From: Scleromatobacter humisilvae
GTDB lineage: Bacteria; Pseudomonadota; Gammaproteobacteria; Burkholderiales; Burkholderiaceae_C
NCBI RefSeq assembly: GCF_023231945.1
Contig: NZ_JAJLJH010000003.1
Span: 1-64,000, forward strand
Direction: 5' to 3'
Length of the DNA: 64,000 bases
Below, piece by piece: positions 53,649 to 64,000 of the stretch. Each line of letters starts with the position of its first letter. The stretch's first letter is position 1. Made by a program: the position numbers and the translations under genes. The notes below the pieces were generated by a model that made no database searches, was not told the origin of the DNA, and saw only the letters and a program-made list of their open reading frames with translations.

Positions 53649-53692
53649 TTTCCTGATCTGCGCTCCCTCGAGCGCAGCGTCTCGAGATTTGA

Positions 53693-53716
53693 AAGCCGCC
53701 CTCGGGCGGCTTTTTT
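53693..53716 (+). terminator. Terminator of the small lipoprotein gene
   Basis: AGCCGCC-ctcg-GGCGGCT then a run of T (53711-53716). Textbook Rho-independent terminator, 45 bases after the stop. A further stem gcgct/agcgc lies at 53661-53676. Confidence 0.9.
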
Positions 53717-53839
53717 GCGTCGGTTTGCTGAACGCAAGTTGAATCCACCGCCAGGAGGACGCACGCAGGTTCCGCAACTGTCAAGGGATGATGAGGGGGA
53801 TTGACGTCGGCGCGTCCCTGCCTTCGTCCTGAGTGGACG

Positions 53840-53864
53840 AAAAAAAGCCGCCCGGAGGCGGCTT
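53840..53864 (-). terminator. Terminator of bamC
   Basis: On the minus strand AGCCGCC-tccg-GGCGGCT followed by T run, 20 bases past the bamC stop. Nearly the same stem as the convergent terminator at 53693-53716. Confidence 0.88.
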
Positions 53865-53883
53865 CTCTTGCAGGCGCGCGGCC

Positions 53884-55182
53884 TTACTTCAGCTCGTCGA
53901 CCAGCAAGGCCACGATGCGCTGGGCGTTCGCGCCGTTGTCCGGCTGACCCTGGTCGTTCAGCACCGTGACGGTGGCCGTGTCGCCGGGCGCCTTGATCGA
54001 GATGCGGTACTTGCCGACCGCCGACGTGTTGGTGGCGCCGAACCAGGACGTGATCTTCGAGAAGAAGCCGGGCTCCTCGCGGGCGGCTTCCTTCGCGTCG
54101 ACGTAGCGCACGTAGTACAGGCCCTGGGCGCGATCGCGGTCTTCCACCGTGAAGCCGCCGTGATCCAGCGCGAGGCCGATGCGACGCCACGAGCGGTCGA
54201 AGTTGTCCTCGACCTCCATCGTCGCGCCGGGCTGGCCGGTGACGATGCGCGCGCGGGCCGCGCCGTTCGGGCCGGTGCCGCCGGCGGTCGGACGCGTCGT
54301 GGCCGCGCTCGGGATCGGACGCGAGTTCGCCGCAGTGTCGTCGTCGTCACCGAAGTGGAACCAGCTGTGCTTGGGCGGGGCGACGCTGACCGGCGTGATG
54401 TTGGCCAGGTTGAGCATCATCTGGCTGAGCTGGATCGCCTCGAGGCCCGGATCCGACGCGCGCGGCACCCATTGCACGTCGGCCGTCTGCACGCTGTTGG
54501 TGGTGCCGGCGACATGTTCGACGGTGCCGAAGTGCGTGACGTAGATGTTGGTGCCGCCATCGTCGCGGCGCTCCAGGCGGGTGCGGTAGCGATCGCGCAA
54601 GCCGGAGTCCGACAGGTTGTCGAACATGTTCGACAAGAGGTTGCGGATGCCTTCGTCCGGCAGCTTGTTGCGGCTTTCCTTCCAGTCGGTCTCGAGCAGG
54701 CCCGTCTTGGCCTCGTCGACCGTCAGCGTGAAGCCTTGCGAGAGCCAGTAGCCGCGCACCCGCGGCAACACGTTCTCGGGGGCGTCGGCGGTGGTCAGCC
54801 AGCGCTGGTCGCCGTTGTGTTCGAGGTGCAGGTTGCCCGCGGCGGACAGTGCCACTTCGGGGGTGGCCGGGGCGGGCGCCACGCCCGCTTGCACCGGGGC
54901 CGCGGCGACGCCGGAGGCGGCATCGGCCGGCTTGTTCAGGTCGGAGGCCGTGACCACGCCACCTTGCGGGAGGTAGCGCGAATCCTTCTGCAACTGCGTC
55001 AGGTCGGGCGGCACCTCCAGCGGCTGGGTGCGCTTGGACGCGCCCTTGTAGTTGGTCTCGCCGTGGGAGAACCAGTCTCCGACGACCGTGCATCCGCCAA
55101 GCATGAAGCACAGCGTCACGGTGGCAACGCGCAGGGGCGTGGGATGGAGCAGGCGCGTCGGGGAATGGGTGGTCATGTGCAT
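53884..55182 (-). CDS. bamC: BamC-type outer membrane assembly lipoprotein
   Basis: 432 residues from ATG 55182; an ATG two codons later is equally possible. The signal (VATVTLCFMLGGC) ends in a lipobox. The next part DWFSHGETNYKGASKRTQPLEVPPDLTQLQKDSRY is the unstructured BamC N-terminus that binds BamD. Two helix-grip domains follow: WLTTADAPENVLPRVRGYWLSQGF and MEVEDNFDRSWRRIGLALDHGGFTVEDRDRAQGLYYVRYVD. It is part of the Bam complex that inserts outer membrane proteins. dapA is upstream, the common dapA-bamC order. Confidence 0.92.
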   Translation of the reverse strand: MHMTTHSPTRLLHPTPLRVATVTLCFMLGGCTVVGDWFSHGETNYKGASKRTQPLEVPPDLTQLQKDSRYLPQGGVVTASDLNKPADAASGVAAAPVQAGVAPAPATPEVALSAAGNLHLEHNGDQRWLTTADAPENVLPRVRGYWLSQGFTLTVDEAKTGLLETDWKESRNKLPDEGIRNLLSNMFDNLSDSGLRDRYRTRLERRDDGGTNIYVTHFGTVEHVAGTTNSVQTADVQWVPRASDPGLEAIQLSQMMLNLANITPVSVAPPKHSWFHFGDDDDTAANSRPIPSAATTRPTAGGTGPNGAARARIVTGQPGATMEVEDNFDRSWRRIGLALDHGGFTVEDRDRAQGLYYVRYVDAKEAAREEPGFFSKITSWFGATNTSAVGKYRISIKAPGDTATVTVLNDQGQPDNGANAQRIVALLVDELK

Positions 55183-55303
55183 CAGGTTCGAGGTCAGGCC
55201 GGAAGTGTCCGGGCCGGGGATTGTCGCAGAGGTCGCGGACGGGCTTGCGCGGCCTGGTTTGCCGGCGCTCGCGCGGCGCCGGCGGGCATGCGGACGACGG
55301 CGG

Positions 55304-56185
55304 TCAGGCGATGCCGCATTCGGCCAGCGCCGCGTCGACGATGGCCTTGCCGGCCTCCGTCATCTCGACGAGCGGCAGGCGCAGCGTAGGACGGCAACGG
55401 CCCAGCCGGGACAGTGCCCACTTGGACGGCGCCGGGCTGGGTTCGCAGAACAGCTGCTTGTGCAGCGGCAGCAGCTTCAGGTGCAGCTCGCTCGCGCGGC
55501 GCGCATCGCCGGCCAGCGCCGCGTCGCACAGCTCGTGCATCAGGCGCGGCGCCACGTTGGCCGTGACGCTGATGTTGCCGTGGCCGCCCAGCAGCATCAG
55601 CGCGACGGCCGTGCTGTCGTCGCCGGAATAGACGGAGAACGACTTGGGCAGCGCGCGCAGCAGCCAGCCCGCGCGCTCGATGCTGCCGGTGGCCTCCTTG
55701 ATGCCGACGATGCCCGGCACCTGCGCCAGGCGCACGACGGTGTCGTGCTGCATGTCGGCGACGGTCCGGCCGGGGACGTTGTACAGCACCATCGGGATGT
55801 CGACCGTCTCGGCGATCTTCGCGAAGTGGCGGTAGATGCCTTCCTGCGAAGGCTTGTTGTAGTACGGCACGACTTGCAGCGTGCAGGTGGCGCCCACCTT
55901 CTTGGCGTGGCGGGACAGCTCGATCGCCTCCTGCGTGGAGTTGGCCCCGGCGCCGGCCATGACGGGAATGCGCCCGGCGGCATGCTCGACGCAGACGCGG
56001 ATGACCTCGCCGTGCTCCTCGACGCTGACCGTGGCCGACTCGCCCGTGGTGCCGACGGCCACGATGCAGTCGGTGCCCTCGGCAACGTGCCAGTCGACCA
56101 ATGCGCGCAGCGTGTCGTAATCGACGCTGCCGTCTTCGTGCATCGGGGTGACGAGCGCCACGATGCTGCCGACAATTCTTTCCAT
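55304..56185 (-). CDS. dapA: 4-hydroxy-tetrahydrodipicolinate synthase
   Basis: 293 residues, full-length DapA. It condenses pyruvate and aspartate semialdehyde, the first committed step to diaminopimelate and lysine. The Schiff-base Lys is K163 in GIKEATG, the proton relay T46-T47 in VGTTGES and Y135 in YNVPGRT. bamC lies 121 bases downstream, and the two are often co-transcribed. Length and motifs are fully conserved. Confidence 0.97.
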   Translation of the reverse strand: MERIVGSIVALVTPMHEDGSVDYDTLRALVDWHVAEGTDCIVAVGTTGESATVSVEEHGEVIRVCVEHAAGRIPVMAGAGANSTQEAIELSRHAKKVGATCTLQVVPYYNKPSQEGIYRHFAKIAETVDIPMVLYNVPGRTVADMQHDTVVRLAQVPGIVGIKEATGSIERAGWLLRALPKSFSVYSGDDSTAVALMLLGGHGNISVTANVAPRLMHELCDAALAGDARRASELHLKLLPLHKQLFCEPSPAPSKWALSRLGRCRPTLRLPLVEMTEAGKAIVDAALAECGIA

Positions 56186-56245
56186 TCGCGTTCCTCGGGG
56201 AGATTTCCGGAGCCGGGCGCGCGCGGGCCCGGCAATCGCTCGATT

Positions 56246-56866
56246 TTAGCCCGGCGGCGCCAGAAGGTCTGCGTGTCCGGGCGGCCCTTTGCCACGGCGC
56301 GCGACGATGCGTTGCACCTCACGTTCGGGGACGTCGCCGCGGGCCGGCAGCCGACCTTCCTCGAAGGCGATCACCTGCCACGTTTCAGAGGTAAGCAGGC
56401 CTGCCGCGTCAGGCGATTCGCGCTCGCGCAGAACCTCGATCAGCTCGCCCGGCCGCAACAGGAATTCGGGTCGGCGCGGCCGTCCGAGCGCGGCATGCGC
56501 CTGTGCAAAGGTTTCGTAAATCAGCAACCCGCCAGGCGCCACGGCTGCCTTGAGCGCCGGAAAGAGGGCGCGCCAGAGATAGTTGGTGACGACGACGGCA
56601 TCGAAGGTCTGCTCCGGCAGCGGCCACGGATTGGCCTCGAGGTCGGCCGTGATCGTGGTGGCCAGGCCGGCCAGTGGGGCGAGCAGCGGCGGCTCGCGGT
56701 CGACCGCGGTGACGCGGTGTCCGGCGCCGGCCAGCCAGTGCACGTGGCGGCCGTGGCCGCAGGCGACGTCCAGCACGCGGGCGCCGGCGGGCAGCAGGGG
56801 CGTCCAGCGCACGACCCAGTCCGAGGGCGCGGCGGCGGCGTGGGCGGGGTTCGATGGGCATTCCAT
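56246..56866 (-). CDS. Class I SAM-dependent methyltransferase
   Basis: 206 residues. The SAM loop is VLDVACGHGRHVHWLAGAGHRVTAVDRE (about 30-58), with the acidic end of strand 2 (VDRE) and the DAVVVTNYLWRALFPALKAAVAPGGLLIYE block. The substrate is not clear; the pattern resembles small TehB-like or Rossmann methyltransferases. It is divergent from parE; a LexA-box-like site lies midway at 56911-56926. Confidence 0.83.
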   Translation of the reverse strand: MECPSNPAHAAAAPSDWVVRWTPLLPAGARVLDVACGHGRHVHWLAGAGHRVTAVDREPPLLAPLAGLATTITADLEANPWPLPEQTFDAVVVTNYLWRALFPALKAAVAPGGLLIYETFAQAHAALGRPRRPEFLLRPGELIEVLRERESPDAAGLLTSETWQVIAFEEGRLPARGDVPEREVQRIVARRGKGPPGHADLLAPPG

Positions 56867-56910
56867 GGCCTCACTCTACGGCCTCCGGCGAATGTCGCCC
56901 GTGTAAAAGA

Positions 56911-56926
56911 CTGGGTTTATGTACAG
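56911..56926. promoter_or_regulatory. LexA-box-like site between the methyltransferase gene and parE
   Basis: On the minus strand CTGT-acataaac-CCAG, one base off the CTGT-N8-ACAG consensus with an AT-rich core, midway (about 45 bases) between the two start codons. It lies inside a wider inverted repeat GTGTA (56901-56905)/TACAC (56931-56935). Confidence 0.4.
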
Positions 56927-56958
56927 AAAATACACGCGGGGTGTTCTGACTTCGCTCC

Positions 56959-56964
56959 TAGAAT
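56959..56964 (+). promoter_or_regulatory. Candidate -10 element near parE
   Basis: TAGAAT only seven bases before ATG 56971. If used, the message would be leaderless or nearly so; a second start upstream is equally possible. Confidence 0.3.
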
Positions 56965-56970
56965 CTCGCC

Positions 56971-58980
<2,010 letters not shown>

Positions 58981-59287
58981 GTCGTCGGTCCGACGGCTCG
59001 GGGCGGTTCGCGACGGCGTCAGCGCCGCCGCGAATCCCACGGCCATCGCCCCAGTCATGCGCTCGCGTCATGCGGGATGATGCTTGCAACGGAAGCACTG
59101 GATTCGACGACTTGATGCGGCTGCTGGCGCCGCTGCGGGCCGCGGGGCCTGAGTCAGATACCGCCGTCGAGCTTGACGACGCAAACGCGCGGAGAATTCG
59201 CGCCTGGATCGCTGCGGGAAACCTGCGGGCTCGCGGCAGCAATCGCGCGCTGATCGATCGTCGGTATCGCGACGTCGTGCGAGACGA
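58981..59287. other. Gap after parE
   Basis: 307 bases with no confident gene. A plus-strand frame from ATG 59070 (MRDDACNGSTGFDDLM...) reads in a protein-like way as far as about 59287 and then runs over the gene on the other strand; its third-position GC is visibly lower than in neighbours. It could be a decayed gene. A short stem cgtc/gacg (58983-58995) follows the parE stop. Confidence 0.35.
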
Positions 59288-59614
59288 TCAGTGGTCGTCG
59301 CGCTGTCGTTCGATATCCCATGGCTCGCCGGCCGCACTGCGCCAAGCCCGCCAGCCGCGCGGCAGCGCCGCCATCTCGCCGATCGAGCGGTCGCGCAACC
59401 AGGTGCAACCCAGGCAGGTCACGACGGGTCGTCGTTCGGCGACGTCGCCGCCGCACAGTACCTGCCAATCGCCATCCGTGTCATGCGTGACCATCAGGAT
59501 GGGATGACTGCCGTCGAAGACCCGGTCGGTGGCGATCGCAATCGCATTGACGGGGTCTTCGAACGGCCATTCGGTGTCCGAGAACGGATGAGGGTGGGAC
59601 TGGACGAGATCCAT
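59288..59614 (-). CDS. Small protein of unknown function
   Basis: 108 residues from ATG 59614; a TTG at 59623 is a weaker start. The sequence has a recognisable layout: HPILMVTHDTDGDWQVLCGGDVAERRPVVTCLGCTWLRDRSIGEMAALPRGWRAWRS, ending PWDIERQRDD. I have seen the combination of a VTHD-x-W core with a LP-x-GW-x-A-x-R end in other small uncharacterised bacterial proteins. No signal peptide. Three Cys. Codon use is less GC-rich than the neighbours. It may be acquired. Confidence 0.6.
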   Translation of the reverse strand: MDLVQSHPHPFSDTEWPFEDPVNAIAIATDRVFDGSHPILMVTHDTDGDWQVLCGGDVAERRPVVTCLGCTWLRDRSIGEMAALPRGWRAWRSAAGEPWDIERQRDDH

Positions 59615-59919
59615 GTGCGGCAAAGGCGATGTTCACATCGTAGCCGAGGAGCTCCGGAGCTCGGCCGGAGGACGAGCGGCTCTACGAATCATCTGCTTAC
59701 ATAACCAGCCTCTCGGTGTCGGGAACCTCCCGCCCTCGATCGCCACCTACCCTGGCGGCCGACAAAACGTGCAGAAATCCCGCGTTCATCGGGGATTCGC
59801 CAGGGCGCGGCTCTGCGATCCTTTCCATAATCCACGCTCTCTTGCCCGGCCCTGGTCGAGCAAGCCCAGATTCCGTGCTCTCCGCCACCTCCCCAGACCG
59901 TCCGAGCGCCGTCCCTCAA
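59615..59919. other. Gap before the second acetyltransferase gene
   Basis: 305 bases, no gene seen. A palindrome GAGCTCCGGAGCTC (59649-59662) sits inside a longer hairpin, and CATAAT (59826-59831) is a possible -10 for the gene at 59920. AT content is higher than usual for the window. Confidence 0.35.
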
Positions 59920-60489
59920 ATGCCCACGCACGTCATTGCCGAGAGCGCGCATCTGCGGATTCGTCCGACGATGCTGTCCGACCTCGACTTTGTCGTTTCG
60001 GTGGAGCAGGACGCGCGCAACCTCGCGTTCATCACGCCGTGGGAGCGCACGCAGCACGAAGGCGCGATCCGCTTTCCCGACTCGCGCCACTTCATCGTCG
60101 AGGCCGGGGACGACTGGGCGCCCGTCGGCTTCGTGATCCTGCAGGGCTGTCGCAATCCGAACCGGTCGGTCGAGCTCAAGCGCATCGTGCTCCAGACCCC
60201 GGGCCGCGGGCTTGGGCGCGCGTGCGTGCGCATCCTCAAGCAGTTGGCCTTCCGCGACCTGCACGCGCATCGGTTCTGGCTCGACGTGAAATCGCTCAAC
60301 GCCCGTGCGTTGCGCCTGTACGCCAGCGAAGGCTTCGTCGAGGAAGGCCGGCTGCGCGAGTGCCTGCGCGTGGGCACGGACGAGACGGCCGGCTGGGAAA
60401 GCCTGGTCGTGATGTCGGTGCTGGATCGCGAGTACGACAAGCGCGTCGACGCCGGCCTCGAAATCCCGTTTTCGGGAGCCGCCTCGTGA
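59920..60489 (+). CDS. GNAT acetyltransferase, RimJ/RimL-like
   Basis: 189 residues from ATG 59920. AESAHLRIRPTMLSDLDFVVSVEQDARNLAFI is the start of the N-acyltransferase fold, and the acetyl-CoA loop is QTPGRGLGRACVRILKQLAF, with the helix ARALRLYASEGFVEEGRLRE at the C-terminus. The substrate is unknown. The stop overlaps the start of the transglycosylase gene by four bases (GTGA), suggesting coupled expression. Confidence 0.85.
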   Translation: MPTHVIAESAHLRIRPTMLSDLDFVVSVEQDARNLAFITPWERTQHEGAIRFPDSRHFIVEAGDDWAPVGFVILQGCRNPNRSVELKRIVLQTPGRGLGRACVRILKQLAFRDLHAHRFWLDVKSLNARALRLYASEGFVEEGRLRECLRVGTDETAGWESLVVMSVLDREYDKRVDAGLEIPFSGAAS

Positions 60490-61301
60490 GGCGCCCGCTG
60501 CTGATCGTCTGCGCCGTCATCGCGCTGGTGTCCGGCTCGATGGCCGCCTGCGACGCGGTGCCGGAGGTGCGCGCCGCGCGTTCGCTCGAGGCAACTCCCG
60601 CGGTCGTCGCGTCGACGGCCGCGGCCGACAATCCCATCGTCCCGGTCGCCGGCAAGCCGGTGCTGTGGGGCTACGTCGATGGCGCGGGCATCGCGCACTT
60701 CGCGACCAGCCGGATCGACTCCCGCTACGACCAGGTGCTGCGCGAGGACGGTGACCACCGCGTGCTGGGCAAGACGCAGGGCACCGATGGCCTGCTGACC
60801 TGGCTCGAGATCTCGCCCGACGTGAAGGCGCTGCAGCCCGTGCTCGACGAGGCGGCCCGCAGCACCGGGGTCGACGAGGAACTGCTGAAGGCCGTGATCA
60901 CGGTCGAATCGAACTACAACCCGCGCGCGGTGTCGCCGCGCGGCGCGGTGGGCCTGATGCAGCTGACGCCGGTGACGGCCGATCGCTACGGCACCCGCGA
61001 GGAGCGGCAGACGCCGGCGGCGCGGCGCATGCTCGACGCTCGCACCAACGTCCTCACGGGCGCGCGCATGCTGGCCGACCTGACGCGTCGCTACGGCGGC
61101 ATCGACATCGCGCTGGCCGCCTGGAACGCCGGCGAGGGCACGGTGCGCAAGGCCGGCGGCCAGATGCCGGAGATCGCCGAGACCGAGGCCCATGTGCACA
61201 TGGTGCTCGAGCTGTACTGGGCACTCTTGCAGCGCAAGCTCCCGCACCAGGCGCATGGCGTCGAAGTGGTGGCCTGCGCGCAGGCCGTCTGCGGACGCTG
61301 A
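60486..61301 (+). CDS. Lytic transglycosylase (SLT domain)
   Basis: 271 residues from GTG 60486, with GGGAG seven bases upstream. An N-terminal membrane or lipoprotein signal (LLIVCAVIALVSGSMAAC) places it in the envelope. A short domain (LWGYVDGAGIAHFATSRIDSRY) is followed by the SLT fold with catalytic Glu E141 in ITVESNYNPRAVSPRGAVGLMQLTP, and AAWNAGEGTV near the end. It cleaves peptidoglycan glycan strands with 1,6-anhydro product. Often found between parE and parC in this order. Confidence 0.93.
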   Translation: MRRPLLIVCAVIALVSGSMAACDAVPEVRAARSLEATPAVVASTAAADNPIVPVAGKPVLWGYVDGAGIAHFATSRIDSRYDQVLREDGDHRVLGKTQGTDGLLTWLEISPDVKALQPVLDEAARSTGVDEELLKAVITVESNYNPRAVSPRGAVGLMQLTPVTADRYGTREERQTPAARRMLDARTNVLTGARMLADLTRRYGGIDIALAAWNAGEGTVRKAGGQMPEIAETEAHVHMVLELYWALLQRKLPHQAHGVEVVACAQAVCGR

Positions 61302-61477
61302 GCGCCGCGCGCGTCAACCCCGGGCTGGCCCGGCGTCCGGTTCGTCACGGTCAATTCCTTACGATACTTCAGGGGTAGTCGCGGGCGGCGCGTCCGCGAA
61401 CACCGACAATGCGCCCCTGCGGGTCGCCTGCCCATCACCCCGGGCGGCCCGGCGATCAAAGGAAATCCGGTTTGACC

Positions 61478-63811
61478 ATGGAACAGACTCCCCTCGCGTT
61501 CGGCGGCGGTGACGGCGGCGGCGACGCGCTGACCCTCGCGCATTACGCCGAACGCGCCTATCTCGAATACGCGCTGAGCGTCGTCAAGGGCCGCGCGCTG
61601 CCGGACGTCTCCGACGGCTGCAAGCCGGTCCAACGCCGCATCCTGTACACGATGCACCGCATGGGGCTGTCGTTCACCAACGCGTCGGCCGCGGGCCCGG
61701 CGCCGCGCAAGAGCGCGAAGGTGGTGGGCGACGTGCTGGGCAACTTCCACCCGCACGGCGACACCGCTGCCTACGACGCACTGGTGCGCATGGCGCAGGA
61801 CTTCAGCCTGCGCTATCCGTTGATCGACGGCCAGGGCAACTTCGGCAGCCGCGACGGCGACGGCGCCGCCGCGATGCGCTACACCGAGGCGCGCCTGAAC
61901 CCGATCGCGCGCCTGCTGCTCGACGAGATCGACGAAGGCACCGTCGACTACATGCCCAACTACGACGGCACGACCGTCGAGCCCAGGCTGCTGCCTGCGC
62001 GCCTGCCCTTCGTGCTGCTGAACGGCGCCAGCGGCATCGCCGTCGGCCTCGCGACCGAAGTGCCCAGCCACAACCTGCGCGAGGTGGCCGATGCGGCCAT
62101 CGCGATGCTGAAGAACGACAAGCTGTCGGACGACGAGCTCTACACGCTGATCCCCGGCCCGGACTTCCCGGGCGGCGGCCAGATCATCAGCAGCGAGTCC
62201 GACATCCGCGACGCCTATTCCACGGGCCGCGGCAGCCTGAAGGTGCGCGCGCGCTGGAAGATCGAGGATCTCGCGCGCGGACAGTGGCAGCTGATCGTCA
62301 CCGAGCTGCCGCCCGGCGCCAGCACGCAGCGCGTGCTCGAGGAGATCGAGGAGCTGACCAACCCGAAGATCAAGGCCGGCAAGAAGGCCTTGAGCGCGGA
62401 GCAGCTGCAGCTCAAGGCGACGATCCTCGCCGTGCTCGATGCGGCGCGCGACGAGTCGGGCCGCGAGGCGTCCGTGCGCCTCGTCTTCGAGCCCAAGAGC
62501 CGCACGATCTCGCCACAGGAGCTGATCAACACGCTGCTCGCGCACACCAGCCTCGAGAGCTCCGCGTCGATCAACCTGACGATGATCGGCGGCGATGGCC
62601 GCCCGACGCTGAAGAGCCTGCGCCAGATCCTCATCGAATGGACGACGTTCCGCGCGCACACCGTCAAGCTGCGCACCGAGCATCGTCTCTCGAACGTCCT
62701 CGCGCGCATCCACATCCTCGAAGGCCGGCAGCTGGTGCTGCTGAACATCGACGAGGTGATCCGCATCATCCGCGAGAGCGACGAGCCCAAGCCGGCGCTG
62801 ATCGAGGCGTTCAAGCTGACCGAGATCCAGGCCGACGACATCCTCGATATCCGGCTTCGCCAACTCGCGCGACTGGAGGCCATCAAGATCCAGCAGCAGT
62901 TGGACGAGGCGCGCAGCCAGCAGCAGAAGCTCGAGGACATCCTGTCCAGCCCTGCCGCATTGAAGCGCACGGTGATCAAGGAGATCGAGGCCGACGCCAA
63001 GGCGCACGCCGACGAGCGCCGCACGCTGATCCAGGCCGAGAAGCGCGCCGTCGTCGAAGTCAGGATCGTCGACGAGCCGGTGACGGTGGTGGTCAGCCTC
63101 AAGGGCTGGGTGCGCGCGATGAAGGGCCACGGGCACGAGGCCGGCGGCTTCGCGTTCAAGTCCGGCGACGCGTTGTATGGCACCTTCGAATGCCGCAGCG
63201 TCGACACGCTGCTCGTGTTCGGCAGCAACCAGGGCGGCACCGGGCGCGTCTACACGGTGGCCGTCAGCCTGCTGCCGGGCGCGCGCGGCGACGGCACGCC
63301 GATCACCACGCTGATCGACCTCGAGGCCGGCACCCAGCCGCTGCACTACTTCGCCGCGTCCTCCGATGCGACGCTGCTGCTGGCCAACACCGGTGGCTTC
63401 GGCCTGCTGGCGAAGGTGGGCGACATGACCAGCCGCCAGAAGGGCGGCAAGAGCTTTCTCAGCATCGCCGACACCGACCGCCTCCTCCCGCCCATGCCGC
63501 TGCAGGCCGGGCACACGCAGGTCGCCTGCCTGAGCCTGAGCAGCCGGCTGCTCGTCTTCCCGCTCGACGAGCTGAAGCTGCAGTCCAACGGCGGCAAGGG
63601 CCTCACGCTGATGGACGTCGACGCCAAGGATCCGCTCGTCTCGGTGGCCACCTGCGCCAACGGCGTCAAGGTGCTGGGCCTGGGCCGCGGCCAGAAGCCG
63701 AAGGAGGAAGACCTCAAGGGGGCGACGCTCGCCGCGTACGCGGGCAAGCGCGCGCGCAAGGGCAAGGCGATCGATGCGGCCATCAAGGGGCAGCGCGTGA
63801 TCGCGCTCTGA
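61478..63811 (+). CDS. parC: DNA topoisomerase IV subunit A
   Basis: 777 residues from ATG 61478. The catalytic Tyr is Y135 in [10 protein letters not shown]. The quinolone-contact helix reads [21 protein letters not shown], so Thr96 occupies the place of E. coli Ser80 and Asp100 that of Glu84. The coiled coil ([17 protein letters not shown]) and a C-terminal beta-pinwheel region ([28 protein letters not shown]) are complete. It pairs with ParE upstream. A terminator follows. Confidence 0.97.
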   Translation: MEQTPLAFGGGDGGGDALTLAHYAERAYLEYALSVVKGRALPDVSDGCKPVQRRILYTMHRMGLSFTNASAAGPAPRKSAKVVGDVLGNFHPHGDTAAYDALVRMAQDFSLRYPLIDGQGNFGSRDGDGAAAMRYTEARLNPIARLLLDEIDEGTVDYMPNYDGTTVEPRLLPARLPFVLLNGASGIAVGLATEVPSHNLREVADAAIAMLKNDKLSDDELYTLIPGPDFPGGGQIISSESDIRDAYSTGRGSLKVRARWKIEDLARGQWQLIVTELPPGASTQRVLEEIEELTNPKIKAGKKALSAEQLQLKATILAVLDAARDESGREASVRLVFEPKSRTISPQELINTLLAHTSLESSASINLTMIGGDGRPTLKSLRQILIEWTTFRAHTVKLRTEHRLSNVLARIHILEGRQLVLLNIDEVIRIIRESDEPKPALIEAFKLTEIQADDILDIRLRQLARLEAIKIQQQLDEARSQQQKLEDILSSPAALKRTVIKEIEADAKAHADERRTLIQAEKRAVVEVRIVDEPVTVVVSLKGWVRAMKGHGHEAGGFAFKSGDALYGTFECRSVDTLLVFGSNQGGTGRVYTVAVSLLPGARGDGTPITTLIDLEAGTQPLHYFAASSDATLLLANTGGFGLLAKVGDMTSRQKGGKSFLSIADTDRLLPPMPLQAGHTQVACLSLSSRLLVFPLDELKLQSNGGKGLTLMDVDAKDPLVSVATCANGVKVLGLGRGQKPKEEDLKGATLAAYAGKRARKGKAIDAAIKGQRVIAL

Positions 63812-63836
63812 CGTCGGACAACTTCGAGGTCGAGGA

Positions 63837-63857
63837 CGCCCGGCTTGCCGGGCGTTT
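63837..63857 (+). terminator. Terminator of parC
   Basis: cgcccggc/gccgggcg with a minimal TT centre (effective loop cttg) followed by TTT, 26 bases after the stop. Short T tract. Confidence 0.7.
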
Positions 63858-64000
63858 CCATTTCCGTTGCCCGCCCCGGCCCTTGTGGGGGCATGGGCAC
63901 GCGCCGGCTGAACATCCGTACCGTACGGGCCCGTCGGTTGCCTTAGGATGACGGCTCGGCGTCGCGGAACGGTGAAGGTGCTGTTGCACAGCAGCCCGGC

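Noticed and set aside
59070-59507. Plus-strand frame MRDDACNGSTGFDDLM... between parE and the next gene
   Set aside because: Protein-like for about 70 codons, but it then overlaps the more convincing minus-strand gene at 59288-59614 and has no ribosome site; kept only as a possible decayed fragment.
63972-64000. GTG start (VKVLLHSS...) at the right edge
   Set aside because: Only nine codons are visible; cannot be supported as a gene from this window.

Overview
The window is about 70% GC, densely packed and reads as ordinary chromosome of a betaproteobacterium of the order Burkholderiales (Rubrivivax/Roseateles/Leptothrix-like). Supporting signs are the very high GC at third codon positions, the type VI secretion gene order, the roxA, pcm-tolC, parE-transglycosylase-parC and gabT/gabD/MocR neighbourhoods, an orphan PEP-CTERM protein and the isolated TAnAAT-type -10 hexamers. 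The genus call is an inference from gene content. I see no rRNA, CRISPR array, insertion sequence, phage or integrase.

Layout. 0-8 kb: the distal half of a type VI secretion cluster, hcp (end only), tagJ, tssE, tssF, tssG, clpV, followed by a secreted protein of unknown function. 8-10 kb: a LytS/LytR-type two-component system. 10-16.4 kb: sugar and LPS genes (phosphomannomutase, waaA) with small proteins (RidA-like, CPT-like kinase, solute-binding protein, secreted metallo-hydrolase). 16.4-22.6 kb, minus strand: PEP-CTERM protein, PAS-GGDEF-EAL protein, tolC, pcm and a TetR regulator. 22.7-27.8 kb: YceB-like lipoprotein, uppP, trmB, dacB and a sulfate-binding protein. 27.9-32.5 kb: cytochrome P460, a second LytTR two-component system, a fosmidomycin-resistance-type exporter and its divergent AraC regulator. 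32.6-36.4 kb: chemoreceptor plus BLUF photoreceptor, a lipoprotein, tRNA-Gly and a degenerate receiver/GGDEF protein. 36.4-42 kb: GABA catabolism (gabT, gabD), a coupled membrane protein and the divergent MocR regulator. 42-53.2 kb: glycosyltransferase, tail-anchored unknown protein, alaS, NTF2-like protein, a YhhY-like acetyltransferase behind an attenuator-like leader, a SEC-C protein, coaBC, dut, slyD, roxA. 53.2-56.9 kb: small Ala/Ser lipoprotein, bamC, dapA, methyltransferase. 57-64 kb: parE and parC, separated by an unknown gene, an acetyltransferase and a lytic transglycosylase.

How genes work together. TssE/F/G (baseplate), ClpV (sheath recycling) and Hcp (tube) belong to one secretion machine. 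AlgC/ManB, WaaA, UppP, DacB, BamC, DapA, TolC and the transglycosylase all serve the envelope. GabT and GabD turn GABA into succinate under a divergent MocR regulator. ParE and ParC form topoisomerase IV. Signalling is prominent: two LytTR systems, a c-di-GMP bifunctional protein, a degenerate GGDEF protein, and a chemoreceptor immediately followed by a blue-light BLUF protein.

The best leads for something undescribed are an attenuator-like leader (47.34-47.62 kb) before the YhhY-like acetyltransferase gene, the chemoreceptor-BLUF pair, the pseudo-receiver/degenerate-GGDEF protein, a LexA-box-like site between a methyltransferase gene and parE, and several perfect inverted or direct repeats in divergent promoters. 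Starts, motifs and repeats were read by eye; no homology search, folding or codon statistics were run.
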